36,800 bases of DNA from Rubrivivax sp. (lineage in GTDB: Bacteria; Pseudomonadota; Gammaproteobacteria; Burkholderiales; Burkholderiaceae_C): positions 1-36,800 of the forward strand of contig JADJYX010000007.1 of the NCBI GenBank assembly GCA_016719535.1, given 5' to 3'. Below the pieces are notes generated by a model. It worked only from the letters and a program-made list of their open reading frames with translations, did no database searches and was not told the origin of the DNA. The position numbers and the translations under genes are program-made. Of this stretch, positions 26,254-32,709 are shown one piece after another. Each line of letters begins with the position of its first letter. The first letter of the stretch is position 1.

Positions 26254-26479
26254 CGTCGGTCCTTCCGATGTCACCGTGACCGCCGTGATGGTGGTGGCCG
26301 TGGTGCATGAACATGTGCATCAGCGGGCACGCCAGCAAGAACGCGTACGGCAGGAAGCCCAGTACGTGGGCACGGTGCTCCGTGAACAGAAGAAAGCCGC
26401 CAACGGCCGCGACGACCAGCAGTGCGATGCCTGCGCGTGAGCGCAAGAACGGCGGTGGTTCGTGATCGGTTCTGTCCAT
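26234..26479 (-). CDS. DUF2933 small membrane protein with His-rich tail
   Basis: 81 residues. SD TGGAG seven bases before ATG 26479. One or two hydrophobic helices (AGIALLVVAAVGGFLLFT; VLGFLPYAFLLACPLMHMFM) are followed by the tail MHHGHHHHGGHGD. CPLMHMFMHHGHHH is the DUF2933 signature. The Cys-Pro-x-Met-His and His cluster could bind copper at the membrane surface, but no function has been shown that I know of. It overlaps the methyltransferase start by 20 bases, indicating coupling. A truncated second copy lies at 22548-22665. Confidence 0.85.
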   Translation of the reverse strand: MDRTDHEPPPFLRSRAGIALLVVAAVGGFLLFTEHRAHVLGFLPYAFLLACPLMHMFMHHGHHHHGGHGDIGRTDDERTKQ

Positions 26480-26501
26480 GGCGGGCTCCAGCGCGGGGCG
26501 A

Positions 26502-26930
26502 CTACTTGGTCGCTGGGGGCTTCATCCCCTCGCGGTCCATCATCATCTGCATCATCATTTCCATCATGTCCATGCGCTTGCCCATCATCTCCGGGCTCAT
26601 GGTCATGCCACCGCGGCCCATCCCCATGCCGCCCATTCCGCCTCCAGGACCGCCGCGCATCCGGCCCATCATGCCCATGCCGTCCTGCATGACCTTCATG
26701 TGCTCCTGCATCAGCTTGGCGCGCTCCTCCGGCGTCTTCGCCGCCATCATCTTGTCGTGCATCTCCTGCATCGACTTCATCATCGAATCCATCTGACCCG
26801 GCGTCGGTGTTCCCGGGGCTGCCGTCGCCGCGCCAGGCGGGTGATGCACGGCATGGTCTGCTTCCTTGAGGCCAGTGGCGCAACCGGCCAGGACGAGGGA
26901 CGCGCCGAGAACGGCCCGTGCGAGCTTCAT
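26502..26930 (-). CDS. Methionine-rich lipoprotein of the copper island
   Basis: 142 residues. SD GGAGG before ATG 26930. Lipobox LVLAGC at about residues 12-17, so the mature protein is anchored by Cys17. Roughly one residue in five of the mature part is Met, in motifs such as MDSMMKSMQEMHDKMM, MQEHMKVMQDGMGMM and MMGKRMDMMEMMMQMMM, separated by a GGPGGGMGGMGMG hinge. Met-only ligands suit Cu(I)/Ag(I) in the periplasm, so a copper sponge at the outer or inner membrane is the natural guess (inference). No Asp at +2, so Lol-dependent sorting to the outer membrane is expected. It lies between the HMA chaperone and DUF2933 on the same strand. Confidence 0.85.
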   Translation of the reverse strand: MKLARAVLGASLVLAGCATGLKEADHAVHHPPGAATAAPGTPTPGQMDSMMKSMQEMHDKMMAAKTPEERAKLMQEHMKVMQDGMGMMGRMRGGPGGGMGGMGMGRGGMTMSPEMMGKRMDMMEMMMQMMMDREGMKPPATK

Positions 26931-27018
26931 GTGGACCTCCGAGAGATATGCACGGGTCAGCCTAGGCTTCTGCCGACCGCATGGAATTGACGGATCGCAA
27001 GGCGCGCCTCGGATCTGG

Positions 27019-27279
27019 TCAGCCGCAGCCCCCGCAGCAGCCGCCGGCTTTTGCTGGTTTCGCGACCACGGTCGCGGACTGCACCGCCACCGGCGTGTAG
27101 CCGGCCTCGGCGATGGCGTCGCTCAGTTCCTGCACGTCGGCCTCGGTCGGTTCCACCATGACCAGGTGCTGAGCCAGGTCGATATCGACCTTGGCACCTG
27201 CATCGACCGCGCGTACGGCCTTCGTGATGGTGCTGGCGCAGTGTCCGCAGGTCATGTCGTCAACTCGGTAGGTCAGCAT
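27019..27279 (-). CDS. Heavy-metal-associated (HMA) copper chaperone with Cys-rich tail
   Basis: 86 residues. GAGGAGCCTGAC before ATG 27279 fixes the start. The HMA ferredoxin-like fold is clear: MLTYRVDDMTCGHCASTITK with the metal-binding C-x-x-C, then VDIDLAQHLVMVEPTEADVQ and AIAEAGYTPVAV. A C-terminal extension KPAKAGGCCGGCG adds four more Cys not found in minimal CopZ-type chaperones. It should carry Cu(I) in the cytosol, possibly to CopA, which lacks its own HMA domain here. It is driven by a CueR-type promoter (27317-27347). Confidence 0.92.
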   Translation of the reverse strand: MLTYRVDDMTCGHCASTITKAVRAVDAGAKVDIDLAQHLVMVEPTEADVQELSDAIAEAGYTPVAVQSATVVAKPAKAGGCCGGCG

Positions 27280-27316
27280 GTCAGGCTCCTCATTGCAGAT
27301 TGCAGATTGCAGGTGA

Positions 27317-27347
27317 AGTCTGTGGCTTCCAACTGTCGGAAGGTCAA
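27317..27347 (-). promoter_or_regulatory. CueR-type promoter of the HMA chaperone gene
   Basis: On the minus strand: -35 TTGACC, 19-base spacer TTCCGACAGTTGGAAGCCA with a CTTCC ... GGAAG dyad (slightly imperfect), and -10 CAGACT. It stands 38 bases before the start codon and is divergent to the cueR promoter. Confidence 0.82.
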
Positions 27348-27394
27348 GAGCACGAGGTCTCGCAGATGACACAGATCAAATCGTTGCGACGGGG

Positions 27395-27425
27395 TTGACC
27401 TTCCCACTGTGGGAAGGTCTAGACT
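27395..27425 (+). promoter_or_regulatory. CueR-type promoter of cueR
   Basis: -35 TTGACC at 27395-27400, 19-base spacer TTCCCACTGTGGGAAGGTC, and -10 TAGACT at 27420-27425. CCTTCCCACTGTGGGAAGG is a perfect palindrome around its centre. This is the best of the three boxes. It implies autoregulation, because cueR starts 24 bases downstream. Confidence 0.88.
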
Positions 27426-27448
27426 GATTGCAGATGACGGAGGATTCG

Positions 27449-27904
27449 GTGCTCAACATCGGCCAAGCGGCTGACGCCTCAGGGGTGTCCGCCAAGATGA
27501 TTCGCCACTACGAGGAAGTGCGATTGCTCCCGGCGGCGCAACGCACAGAGGCTGGTTACCGCCAGTACGCTGATGCCGACGTGCAGACTCTGCGGTTCAT
27601 TCGGCGTTCGCGCGACCTCGGCTTCTCCATTCCAGAGATTGCCCAACTGGTGGGCCTCTGGCAGGACCGAAGCCGCCCCAGCCGGGAGGTCAAGGCGTTG
27701 GCGAAGGGCCACATTCGTGAACTCGAGGCGAAGGCGCAAGAACTGTTGGCCATGAAGTCGGCGCTGGAGCACCTGGTCCACGGCTGCCATGGCGACGACC
27801 GACCCGAATGTCCCATCCTCGACTCGTTGGCGACAGCGAGTCACCGCGTAGATTCGAGAGGACGCGTGGCGAAACTTGCAGCGCACGGTCGTTCCCACGC
27901 ATGA
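27449..27904 (+). CDS. cueR: CueR, Cu(I)-responsive MerR-family activator
   Basis: 151 residues. The chosen start is GTG 27449, because GGAGG at 27439-27443 is five bases before it and the protein then begins LNIGQAADASGVSAKMIRHY, the normal CueR N-terminus. The ATG at 27434 lies at the predicted transcription start and would be leaderless. Winged helix-turn-helix at residues 1-70 (GYRQYADADVQTLRFIRRSR), then the dimerisation coiled coil (VKALAKGHIRELEAKAQELL). The metal loop is CHGDDRPEC, two Cys seven residues apart, as in Cu(I)/Ag(I)/Au(I) sensors. It should activate the three promoters found nearby. Confidence 0.94.
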   Translation: MLNIGQAADASGVSAKMIRHYEEVRLLPAAQRTEAGYRQYADADVQTLRFIRRSRDLGFSIPEIAQLVGLWQDRSRPSREVKALAKGHIRELEAKAQELLAMKSALEHLVHGCHGDDRPECPILDSLATASHRVDSRGRVAKLAAHGRSHA

Positions 27905-28020
27905 CCAAGGAACCTTCACCGCGTGTGACAGGTCTAGGGCCCGTGCTTGTCGAAGAACGGGATAAAGAGGCCTCCCTATACGACATGCACGCGACTCGCC
28001 GCGTGCTAACCTGACCGACA

Positions 28021-28398
28021 GTGAAAACCGTTCGAATCCTGCTGCTGGTGCTGCTCGCCATGCTGCTCCCCTTCCGGGGCGCGCTGGCAGAGGTCGCCCA
28101 TTGCGTCGGGACACCGAACGAGCAGTTGCGGGCCGAGGTGACCGACCACGGCCATCCGCACAACGCGGACCACGCGCTGGCCGACGACGAGCGCGACTTC
28201 GACAATCACGACCACTCTTCAAGCGTGGCGGACAAGTACAACTTCTGCACCGCTTCGTGCTCGACCACTGCGTCCATGAATGCGCTGCCCAATGTGGCAG
28301 CACCCATGGCGCTCGCTGCGGCTACCTTCCCCGCACTCAATGCTCCCCCGCCGAGTCACCTCTCGGAAGGGCAGGAGCGCCCTCCTCGAAGCATCTGA
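28021..28398 (+). CDS. Small exported His/Cys protein upstream of the cupredoxin gene
   Basis: 125 residues, GTG start at 28021, weak SD. Signal peptide TVRILLLVLLAMLLPFRGAL, then a region with scattered His and Asp (EVTDHGHPHNADHALADDER, DFDNHDHSS), then NFCTASCSTTASMNALPNVA and a Pro-rich tail. Cys pair C-x-x-x-C. Its hydrophobic N-terminus, His/Asp linker and Cys pair parallel the proteins at 15523 and 21611. It should be periplasmic and may bind metal. No family name is known to me. It is followed by a 98-base gap with two hairpins before the cupredoxin gene. Confidence 0.7.
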   Translation: MKTVRILLLVLLAMLLPFRGALAEVAHCVGTPNEQLRAEVTDHGHPHNADHALADDERDFDNHDHSSSVADKYNFCTASCSTTASMNALPNVAAPMALAAATFPALNAPPPSHLSEGQERPPRSI

Positions 28399-28406
28399 CG
28401 CCTTGA

Positions 28407-28448
28407 GCGCCTCCCCGTGAGGCGCCAGCGCCCGCACGCCAGCGTGCG
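28407..28448 (+). terminator. Two adjacent hairpins between the small exported protein and the cupredoxin gene
   Basis: GCGCCTC (28407-28413) pairs with GAGGCGC (28419-28425), loop CCCGT. CGCACGC (28433-28439) pairs with GCGTGCG (28442-28448). Both stems are perfect. No T-run follows, so they may attenuate or protect the transcript rather than stop it. Confidence 0.5.
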
Positions 28449-28496
28449 AGCCCCGTGCGCGGTCGTTCCGCCCACACGTCAGCTTCGAGGAATGCC

Positions 28497-28994
28497 ATGA
28501 AAGCCCAAACCATTGGTCTGCTCGCCGCGTTGGCGATGTCGACCCCTCTGTCGTCGTTTGCACACGGCGACAGCTCTCACGCGGCACAGCCGCACAAGTA
28601 CGAAGCCTCCAAGGCGGTCGACACCTCCTTCGGCAGGCAGGGTGACCCCAAGAAGGTCACGCGGACCCTCACGGTCGACATGACCGACAACATGCGCTTC
28701 ACGCCGGCGGTGCTCACGGTGAAGCGCGGCGAAACCGTCCGCCTGAACGTTGTCAACAAGGGCCAGGTCCTGCACGAGTTCGTGCTGGGAACGCCCGAGG
28801 ACCTCAAGACGCACTGGGAAGCGATGAAGAAGTTCCCGGGCATGGAGCACGACGAGCCCCAGATGGTCCACGTCCAGCCGGGGAAGCAAGGCGAAGTCGT
28901 CTGGCAGTTCACGAAGGCCGGCGAGTTCCAGTTCGGCTGCCTGCTGCCTGGGCACTTCGAAGCCGGCATGGTCGGAAAGGTGGTCGTGCAATGA
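28497..28994 (+). CDS. Cupredoxin (plastocyanin-like periplasmic copper protein, CopI-like)
   Basis: 165 residues. GAGG then six bases before ATG 28497. Signal peptide TIGLLAALAMSTPLSSFAHG. The blue-copper fold shows TLTVDMTDNMRFTPAVLTVK, GETVRLNVVNKGQVLHEFVL (first His ligand) and the C-terminal loop FGCLLPGHFEAGM, giving Cys, His and Met ligands spaced C-x4-H-x4-M. This is a type-1 copper site, as in CopI and related copper-tolerance cupredoxins. The stop overlaps the DUF411 start (ATGA). It probably binds or oxidises periplasmic copper. Confidence 0.92.
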   Translation: MKAQTIGLLAALAMSTPLSSFAHGDSSHAAQPHKYEASKAVDTSFGRQGDPKKVTRTLTVDMTDNMRFTPAVLTVKRGETVRLNVVNKGQVLHEFVLGTPEDLKTHWEAMKKFPGMEHDEPQMVHVQPGKQGEVVWQFTKAGEFQFGCLLPGHFEAGMVGKVVVQ

Positions 28995-29449
28995 AGCGCC
29001 GCTGCGTCCTTTCAGCGCTGGCTGCCACGGTGCTGTCGTCTTCCATCCCTGCGTTTGCCGCATCCGCCCTTCCCGACGTCGAGGTCTTCAAGAGCCCGTC
29101 CTGCGGCTGCTGCGGCGCCTGGGTCGAACACATGAGGGCCGCTGGCTTTTCGGTCAAGGTCACCCAGGTGACGGACACGGCGGCTGCCCGCAAGCGCCTG
29201 GGCATGCCCGACACCTACGGCAGTTGCCACACCGCCACCGTTGGCGGCTATGTGGTGGAAGGTCATGTCCCGGCATCCGAGGTCAAGCGGCTGCTGACCG
29301 CCAAGCTGAAGGCAGTCGGTCTCGCCGTGCCCGGCATGCCACCCAGCTCTCCGGGGATGGAACTGCCGGGCCGCAAGGACCCCTATGAAGTTCTTCTCGT
29401 CACCAGGCAAGGCGGCCACTCCGTCTTCGCCAGCTATCCGAAATCGTAA
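28991..29449 (+). CDS. DUF411 periplasmic metal-binding protein
   Basis: 152 residues, start overlapping the cupredoxin stop as ATGA. Signal peptide SALAATVLSSSIPAFAASA. The DUF411 hallmarks are EVFKSPSCGCCGAWVEHM with the CGCC cluster, RLGMPDTYGSCHTATVGGYV with a third conserved Cys and His, then VEGHVPASEVKRLL and AVPGMPPSSPGME. Thioredoxin-like topology is likely, with C-G-C-C as a metal or redox site. These proteins are regular members of copper operons. Exact role unknown. Confidence 0.9.
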   Translation: MKRRCVLSALAATVLSSSIPAFAASALPDVEVFKSPSCGCCGAWVEHMRAAGFSVKVTQVTDTAAARKRLGMPDTYGSCHTATVGGYVVEGHVPASEVKRLLTAKLKAVGLAVPGMPPSSPGMELPGRKDPYEVLLVTRQGGHSVFASYPKS

Positions 29450-29458
29450 GAGGTCACC

Positions 29459-29812
29459 ATGAAGTTCAAGTTCATCTTCGCCATTGCCGGGCTCATCCTC
29501 TCATTCGGCGCCCACGCCCAAACCTCGGGGACCGAACACTCGGCACACCACCCAGCGGCTTCCGCGCCCACCACGGCCGCGACCTCCCTCACGGAGGGTG
29601 AGGTGCGCAAGGTCGACCTCGAGCAGAAGAAGGTGACGCTGCGCCACGGGCCGATTCAGAACTTGGAGATGCCCGCCATGACGATGGTCTTCCAGGTGGC
29701 GGACGCGAAGCTGCTTGAAAACGTCAAGGTTGGCGACAAGGTGCGCTTCTCGGTGGAGCGCACCAACGGTGCCATTGTCATCACGGCTCTTGAACTAGCG
29801 CCTCAGCAGTAG
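29459..29812 (+). CDS. CusF-like periplasmic copper chaperone
   Basis: 117 residues. AGAGGTCACC before ATG 29459. Signal peptide IFAIAGLILSFGAHAQ, then a His-containing linker. The OB-like domain reads EGEVRKVDLEQKKVTLRHGP, LEMPAMTMVFQV and VKVGDKVRFSVERTNGAIVI. The ligands of E. coli CusF (H36, M47, M49) line up with the His in RHGP and the two Met in PAMTM. The copper-capping Trp44 is replaced by Met (LEMP instead of NWPE). It should pass Cu(I)/Ag(I) to the efflux adaptor. It lies 19 bases before the TolC-like gene. Confidence 0.9.
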   Translation: MKFKFIFAIAGLILSFGAHAQTSGTEHSAHHPAASAPTTAATSLTEGEVRKVDLEQKKVTLRHGPIQNLEMPAMTMVFQVADAKLLENVKVGDKVRFSVERTNGAIVITALELAPQQ

Positions 29813-29831
29813 CGGGCAGGACGAGGTTGCC

Positions 29832-31034
29832 TTGAACGCGAAGACCAAGAACATCGTTTCTGGCCTGCTGCTCGGCCTGATGCTGTCACCTGCCGCACTG
29901 GCACAGCCGTCGGTGACGCTCGCCGACGCCGTGGAGGCTGCCTGGCGCCGCAGCGCTCAATCGGCCGAGGTGGCCGGGCAGGTGCGCCGAGCGCAGGCAG
30001 AGCGGGCCGGCGCATCCGCACTGTGGGCCGCGCCGCCCGCGCTTGAAGTCGGGGTCATCCGTGACCGACAACGAGCGACCGGGTCAGCCCGAGAAACCGA
30101 GGTGGGCATTGCCGTTCCGCTGTGGCTCCCCGGACAGCGGTCCGCCCGCCTAGGGCAAGCAGATGCCGAGTCGTCGGCGGCAACGGCGTCAGTCGTAGCT
30201 GCCCGCCTGCGTGTTGCGGGAACCGTCCGGGAGGTGGCCGCCGAAGTTGCGTTGCAGCGAGCCGAGATGACGGCAGCCGAGGCGCAGAGCCGGGAACTCG
30301 ACGTGCTGGCCAAGGACGTTGAGCGCCGTGTTGCAGCTGGCGAGATGGCCCGCGCCGACGCTCTGGCGGCGAACGCGGAGCGTTTGGCGGCAGCAACCAG
30401 CCTTGCCCAGGCCAAGCAGCGGCTGCAGGCGACCGAGCTGCAGTGGAAGGCGCTCACGGGCATGACGACGTTGCCCATGCTGTCAACTGCACCGGGCGCA
30501 GCCCCCGTGGTACATCCGGCGCTGCATTCAGCTGCACTCAACGTAGAGGCCGCCCGCAGACGTGTGGACGCGGTCAGGGCTTCGCGCCGGGACGCGCCGG
30601 AGCTGCTCCTGCGGGCGCGACAAGAGGTGGCGACCGGCGAGCCGAATACGAACGGCATCGGCATCGCCGTGCGCATTCCCTTCGGCACGGCTTCCCGGAA
30701 CGAACCGCTGCTGGCCGTCGCACTTTCGGACCTGGAGGTCGCTGAGGCCACCGAGCGTGAGCTACGCCAACAACTCGAGGCCGAAACTGCTGCGGCCCGG
30801 TCCGCCGACGAGTCCGCACATCAGCAGCTGGCTGACGAATCCGCACGAGCCAAGCTGCTGCGGGAGCGAGCGGCACTCATTGAGAAGTCCTTCAAGGCTG
30901 GCGAAACGGCGCTGCCCGAAATGTTGCGTGCACTCACGGCCGCAGCCCAGTCCGAAGCTTCACTTGCCCGACAACAGGCCTTGCTTTCTCAGGCCACCTT
31001 GCGCCTGCATCAAGCACTGGGAGTCATGCCATGA
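29832..31034 (+). CDS. TolC-family outer-membrane efflux protein
   Basis: 400 residues from a TTG start with ACGAGG five bases before. No ATG is available near the signal peptide (VSGLLLGLMLSPAALAQP). The long alpha-helical, Ala/Gln/Glu-rich repeats are typical: VTLADAVEAAWRRSAQSAEV, VAAEVALQRAEMTAAEAQSR, LAAATSLAQAKQRLQATELQ and EAETAAARSADESAHQQLAD. It forms the trimeric outer-membrane duct of the efflux system and is slightly shorter than CusC/CzcC (about 420-460). No lipobox is seen. Its stop overlaps the next start (ATGA at 31031-31034). Confidence 0.88.
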   Translation: MNAKTKNIVSGLLLGLMLSPAALAQPSVTLADAVEAAWRRSAQSAEVAGQVRRAQAERAGASALWAAPPALEVGVIRDRQRATGSARETEVGIAVPLWLPGQRSARLGQADAESSAATASVVAARLRVAGTVREVAAEVALQRAEMTAAEAQSRELDVLAKDVERRVAAGEMARADALAANAERLAAATSLAQAKQRLQATELQWKALTGMTTLPMLSTAPGAAPVVHPALHSAALNVEAARRRVDAVRASRRDAPELLLRARQEVATGEPNTNGIGIAVRIPFGTASRNEPLLAVALSDLEVAEATERELRQQLEAETAAARSADESAHQQLADESARAKLLRERAALIEKSFKAGETALPEMLRALTAAAQSEASLARQQALLSQATLRLHQALGVMP

Positions 31035-31591
31035 CAATGAACTACATCCGCTGGACGGCCGCGCTTGCAGTGGCCGCCGCCAGCTTCGCTGCATTCGCCC
31101 ATGGGGATGAACCCCACGGTGACGAGTCTCACTCCGTGACCGGTGTGGCGGCGGGCGTGCCGCGTTTCGAGGCCACAAGCGAGGGCTTCGAGATGATCGG
31201 GCGCCTCGAAGGCGACGGCCTGACCCTGTTCATCAACCGCTTCGAGACCAACGAGCCGGTATTGCAGGCAAAGGTCGAGCTGGAGTCAGGGACAGTGAAG
31301 GCGGTCGCTGCCTATCAGGCCGACCAGGGCAGCTATGTCGTCAAAGACGTGGCCTTCGTCAAGGCACTGAACCAGCCTGGAGCTCACCCACTCGTCGTCA
31401 CGCTGACGGCCGGCAAAGAGGCAGACCTGTTGGAGGCAACCTTGACGGTGGCGGCTCGGCAAGTCAACCGCGACGACGAGAGCCGTGCACCGATAGTTCC
31501 TGCGATGGCTGGTGCGCTGGGGGTGGCAGTTATCGGCGCCGGGGCGCTGACTCTGCGCCGTCGCCGCGTTGTGAAGGGAGAAGCGCAATGA
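31031..31591 (+). CDS. Periplasmic accessory protein of the RND efflux operon, C-terminal membrane anchor
   Basis: 186 residues. Signal peptide IRWTAALAVAAASFAAFAHG, then HGDEPHGDESHS and a beta-rich middle: FEMIGRLEGDGLTLFINRFE, EPVLQAKVELESGTVKAVAA and LVVTLTAGKEADLLEATLTV. A C-terminal helix (IVPAMAGALGVAVIGAGALT) ends RRRRVV. A separate protein with this layout often precedes the adaptor gene in betaproteobacterial metal RND operons. It resembles the N-terminal extension found fused in CzcB-type adaptors (inference). Start ATG 31031 overlaps the TolC stop; MNYIRW at 31037 is an alternative. Coupled to the adaptor by ATGA. Confidence 0.75.
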   Translation: MTMNYIRWTAALAVAAASFAAFAHGDEPHGDESHSVTGVAAGVPRFEATSEGFEMIGRLEGDGLTLFINRFETNEPVLQAKVELESGTVKAVAAYQADQGSYVVKDVAFVKALNQPGAHPLVVTLTAGKEADLLEATLTVAARQVNRDDESRAPIVPAMAGALGVAVIGAGALTLRRRRVVKGEAQ

Positions 31592-32691
31592 AGAAGCTAC
31601 TCATAGTGGCCTGGTTCGCTGCCGTCGGGGCCTACGCGTCCCCTGGAGCACATGGGCCGAACGGAGAGCATCTGGATGCGCCGTCGGCGATCACGCCAAA
31701 CGGGCTCGCGCGTCTGCCCGACGGCAGTGTCAACGTACCGATGCTGGCCCAGCGACGTCTGGCCATTCGAACCATCATCGCCAAGGAGTCGGACGCCGCC
31801 GCCACCGTCGAGCTGCCCGGACGCGTCGTGATGGACCCGAACGCCGGTGGACGCGTGCAGACGCTGTCCGGCGGAAGAGTCCTGCCCGGCCCGAAGGGAC
31901 TGCCGGTGGCCGGCCAAGCCGTCCGCAAGGCAGAGGTGCTGGCCTACGTGGTCTTCAACCCGAACCCCATCGACGCTGCAAACCAGCAGGCCCAGCTGGC
32001 TGAGGTCCGCAGCGGCCGGCAGCTCGCGCAACAGCGTGTCCAGCGACTGGAGTCGCTGGAGGGGACTGTTCCCCGCAAAGACATCGAAGCCGCTCATGCC
32101 GAGCTTCAGAGCTTCGACGCGCGCGAGCGGGCCATCGCAGCCAGCGTCAGTGCCCGCGAGGCGCTGGTGTCACCCGTGAGCGGCGTGGTGGCCAGTTCGT
32201 CAGTCGTCGCCGGCCAGGTGGTGGAGCCCAGGGACGTGCTGTTCGAAGTGGTCGACCCTGCTCGCGTGTTGGTCGAGGCGACGACGGCCGATGCTTCGCT
32301 GGGCAGCAGGCTGGGTCGAGCCGGACTCGCAGGCCTGCCGGCCGTGAAACTGCAGTTCCTTGGGGCCGCAAGGTTGCTGCGTGAAGGAACTCTCCCGGTC
32401 ACCTTCCGTGCGTCGGCCGACGGCGCACTGCCGCTCGCAATCGGTCAACCGGTGACGGTACTCGCTTCGCTGAGCCACACGGTCAAGGGTTATGTCGTGC
32501 CGGCGCAGGCCGTCACTCGCAGTTCCTCGAACGAGACCGTCGTGTGGATCAAGTCGGGCGCGGAGCGGTACATCCCGCAACCTGTCCAGGTTCAACCGCT
32601 CGATGCGCAAACCGTGGTCGTGACGAAGGGCCTGAGCGCGGACAACCGTGTCGTCGTCCAGGGCGCACCCCTTATCGCGCAGATCCGCTGA
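31588..32691 (+). CDS. RND efflux periplasmic adaptor (CusB/HlyD family)
   Basis: 367 residues. Signal peptide LLIVAWFAAVGAYASPGAHG. The order is beta-barrel start TVELPGRVVMDPNAGGRVQT, lipoyl half GRVLPGPKGLPVAGQAVRKA, and hairpin QLAEVRSGRQLAQQRVQRLE ... HAELQSFDARERAIAASVSA. The second lipoyl half is LVSPVSGVVASSSVVAGQVV. The membrane-proximal part has GYVVPAQAVTRSSSNETVVW. It links the RND pump to the TolC duct in the periplasm. The Met-rich metal-binding N-terminus of CusB is not evident; HGPNGEH is the only candidate site. Coupled upstream by ATGA, and 18 bases before the pump gene. Confidence 0.9.
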   Translation: MKKLLIVAWFAAVGAYASPGAHGPNGEHLDAPSAITPNGLARLPDGSVNVPMLAQRRLAIRTIIAKESDAAATVELPGRVVMDPNAGGRVQTLSGGRVLPGPKGLPVAGQAVRKAEVLAYVVFNPNPIDAANQQAQLAEVRSGRQLAQQRVQRLESLEGTVPRKDIEAAHAELQSFDARERAIAASVSAREALVSPVSGVVASSSVVAGQVVEPRDVLFEVVDPARVLVEATTADASLGSRLGRAGLAGLPAVKLQFLGAARLLREGTLPVTFRASADGALPLAIGQPVTVLASLSHTVKGYVVPAQAVTRSSSNETVVWIKSGAERYIPQPVQVQPLDAQTVVVTKGLSADNRVVVQGAPLIAQIR

Positions 32692-32709
32692 CGAGCGCCA
32701 GGAGGGAAC

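Noticed and set aside
27905..28020. Possible fourth MerR-type promoter before the small exported protein at 28021
   Set aside because: TTGTCG and TATACG can be found, but their spacing is 23 bases and there is no CTTCC ... GGAAG dyad.
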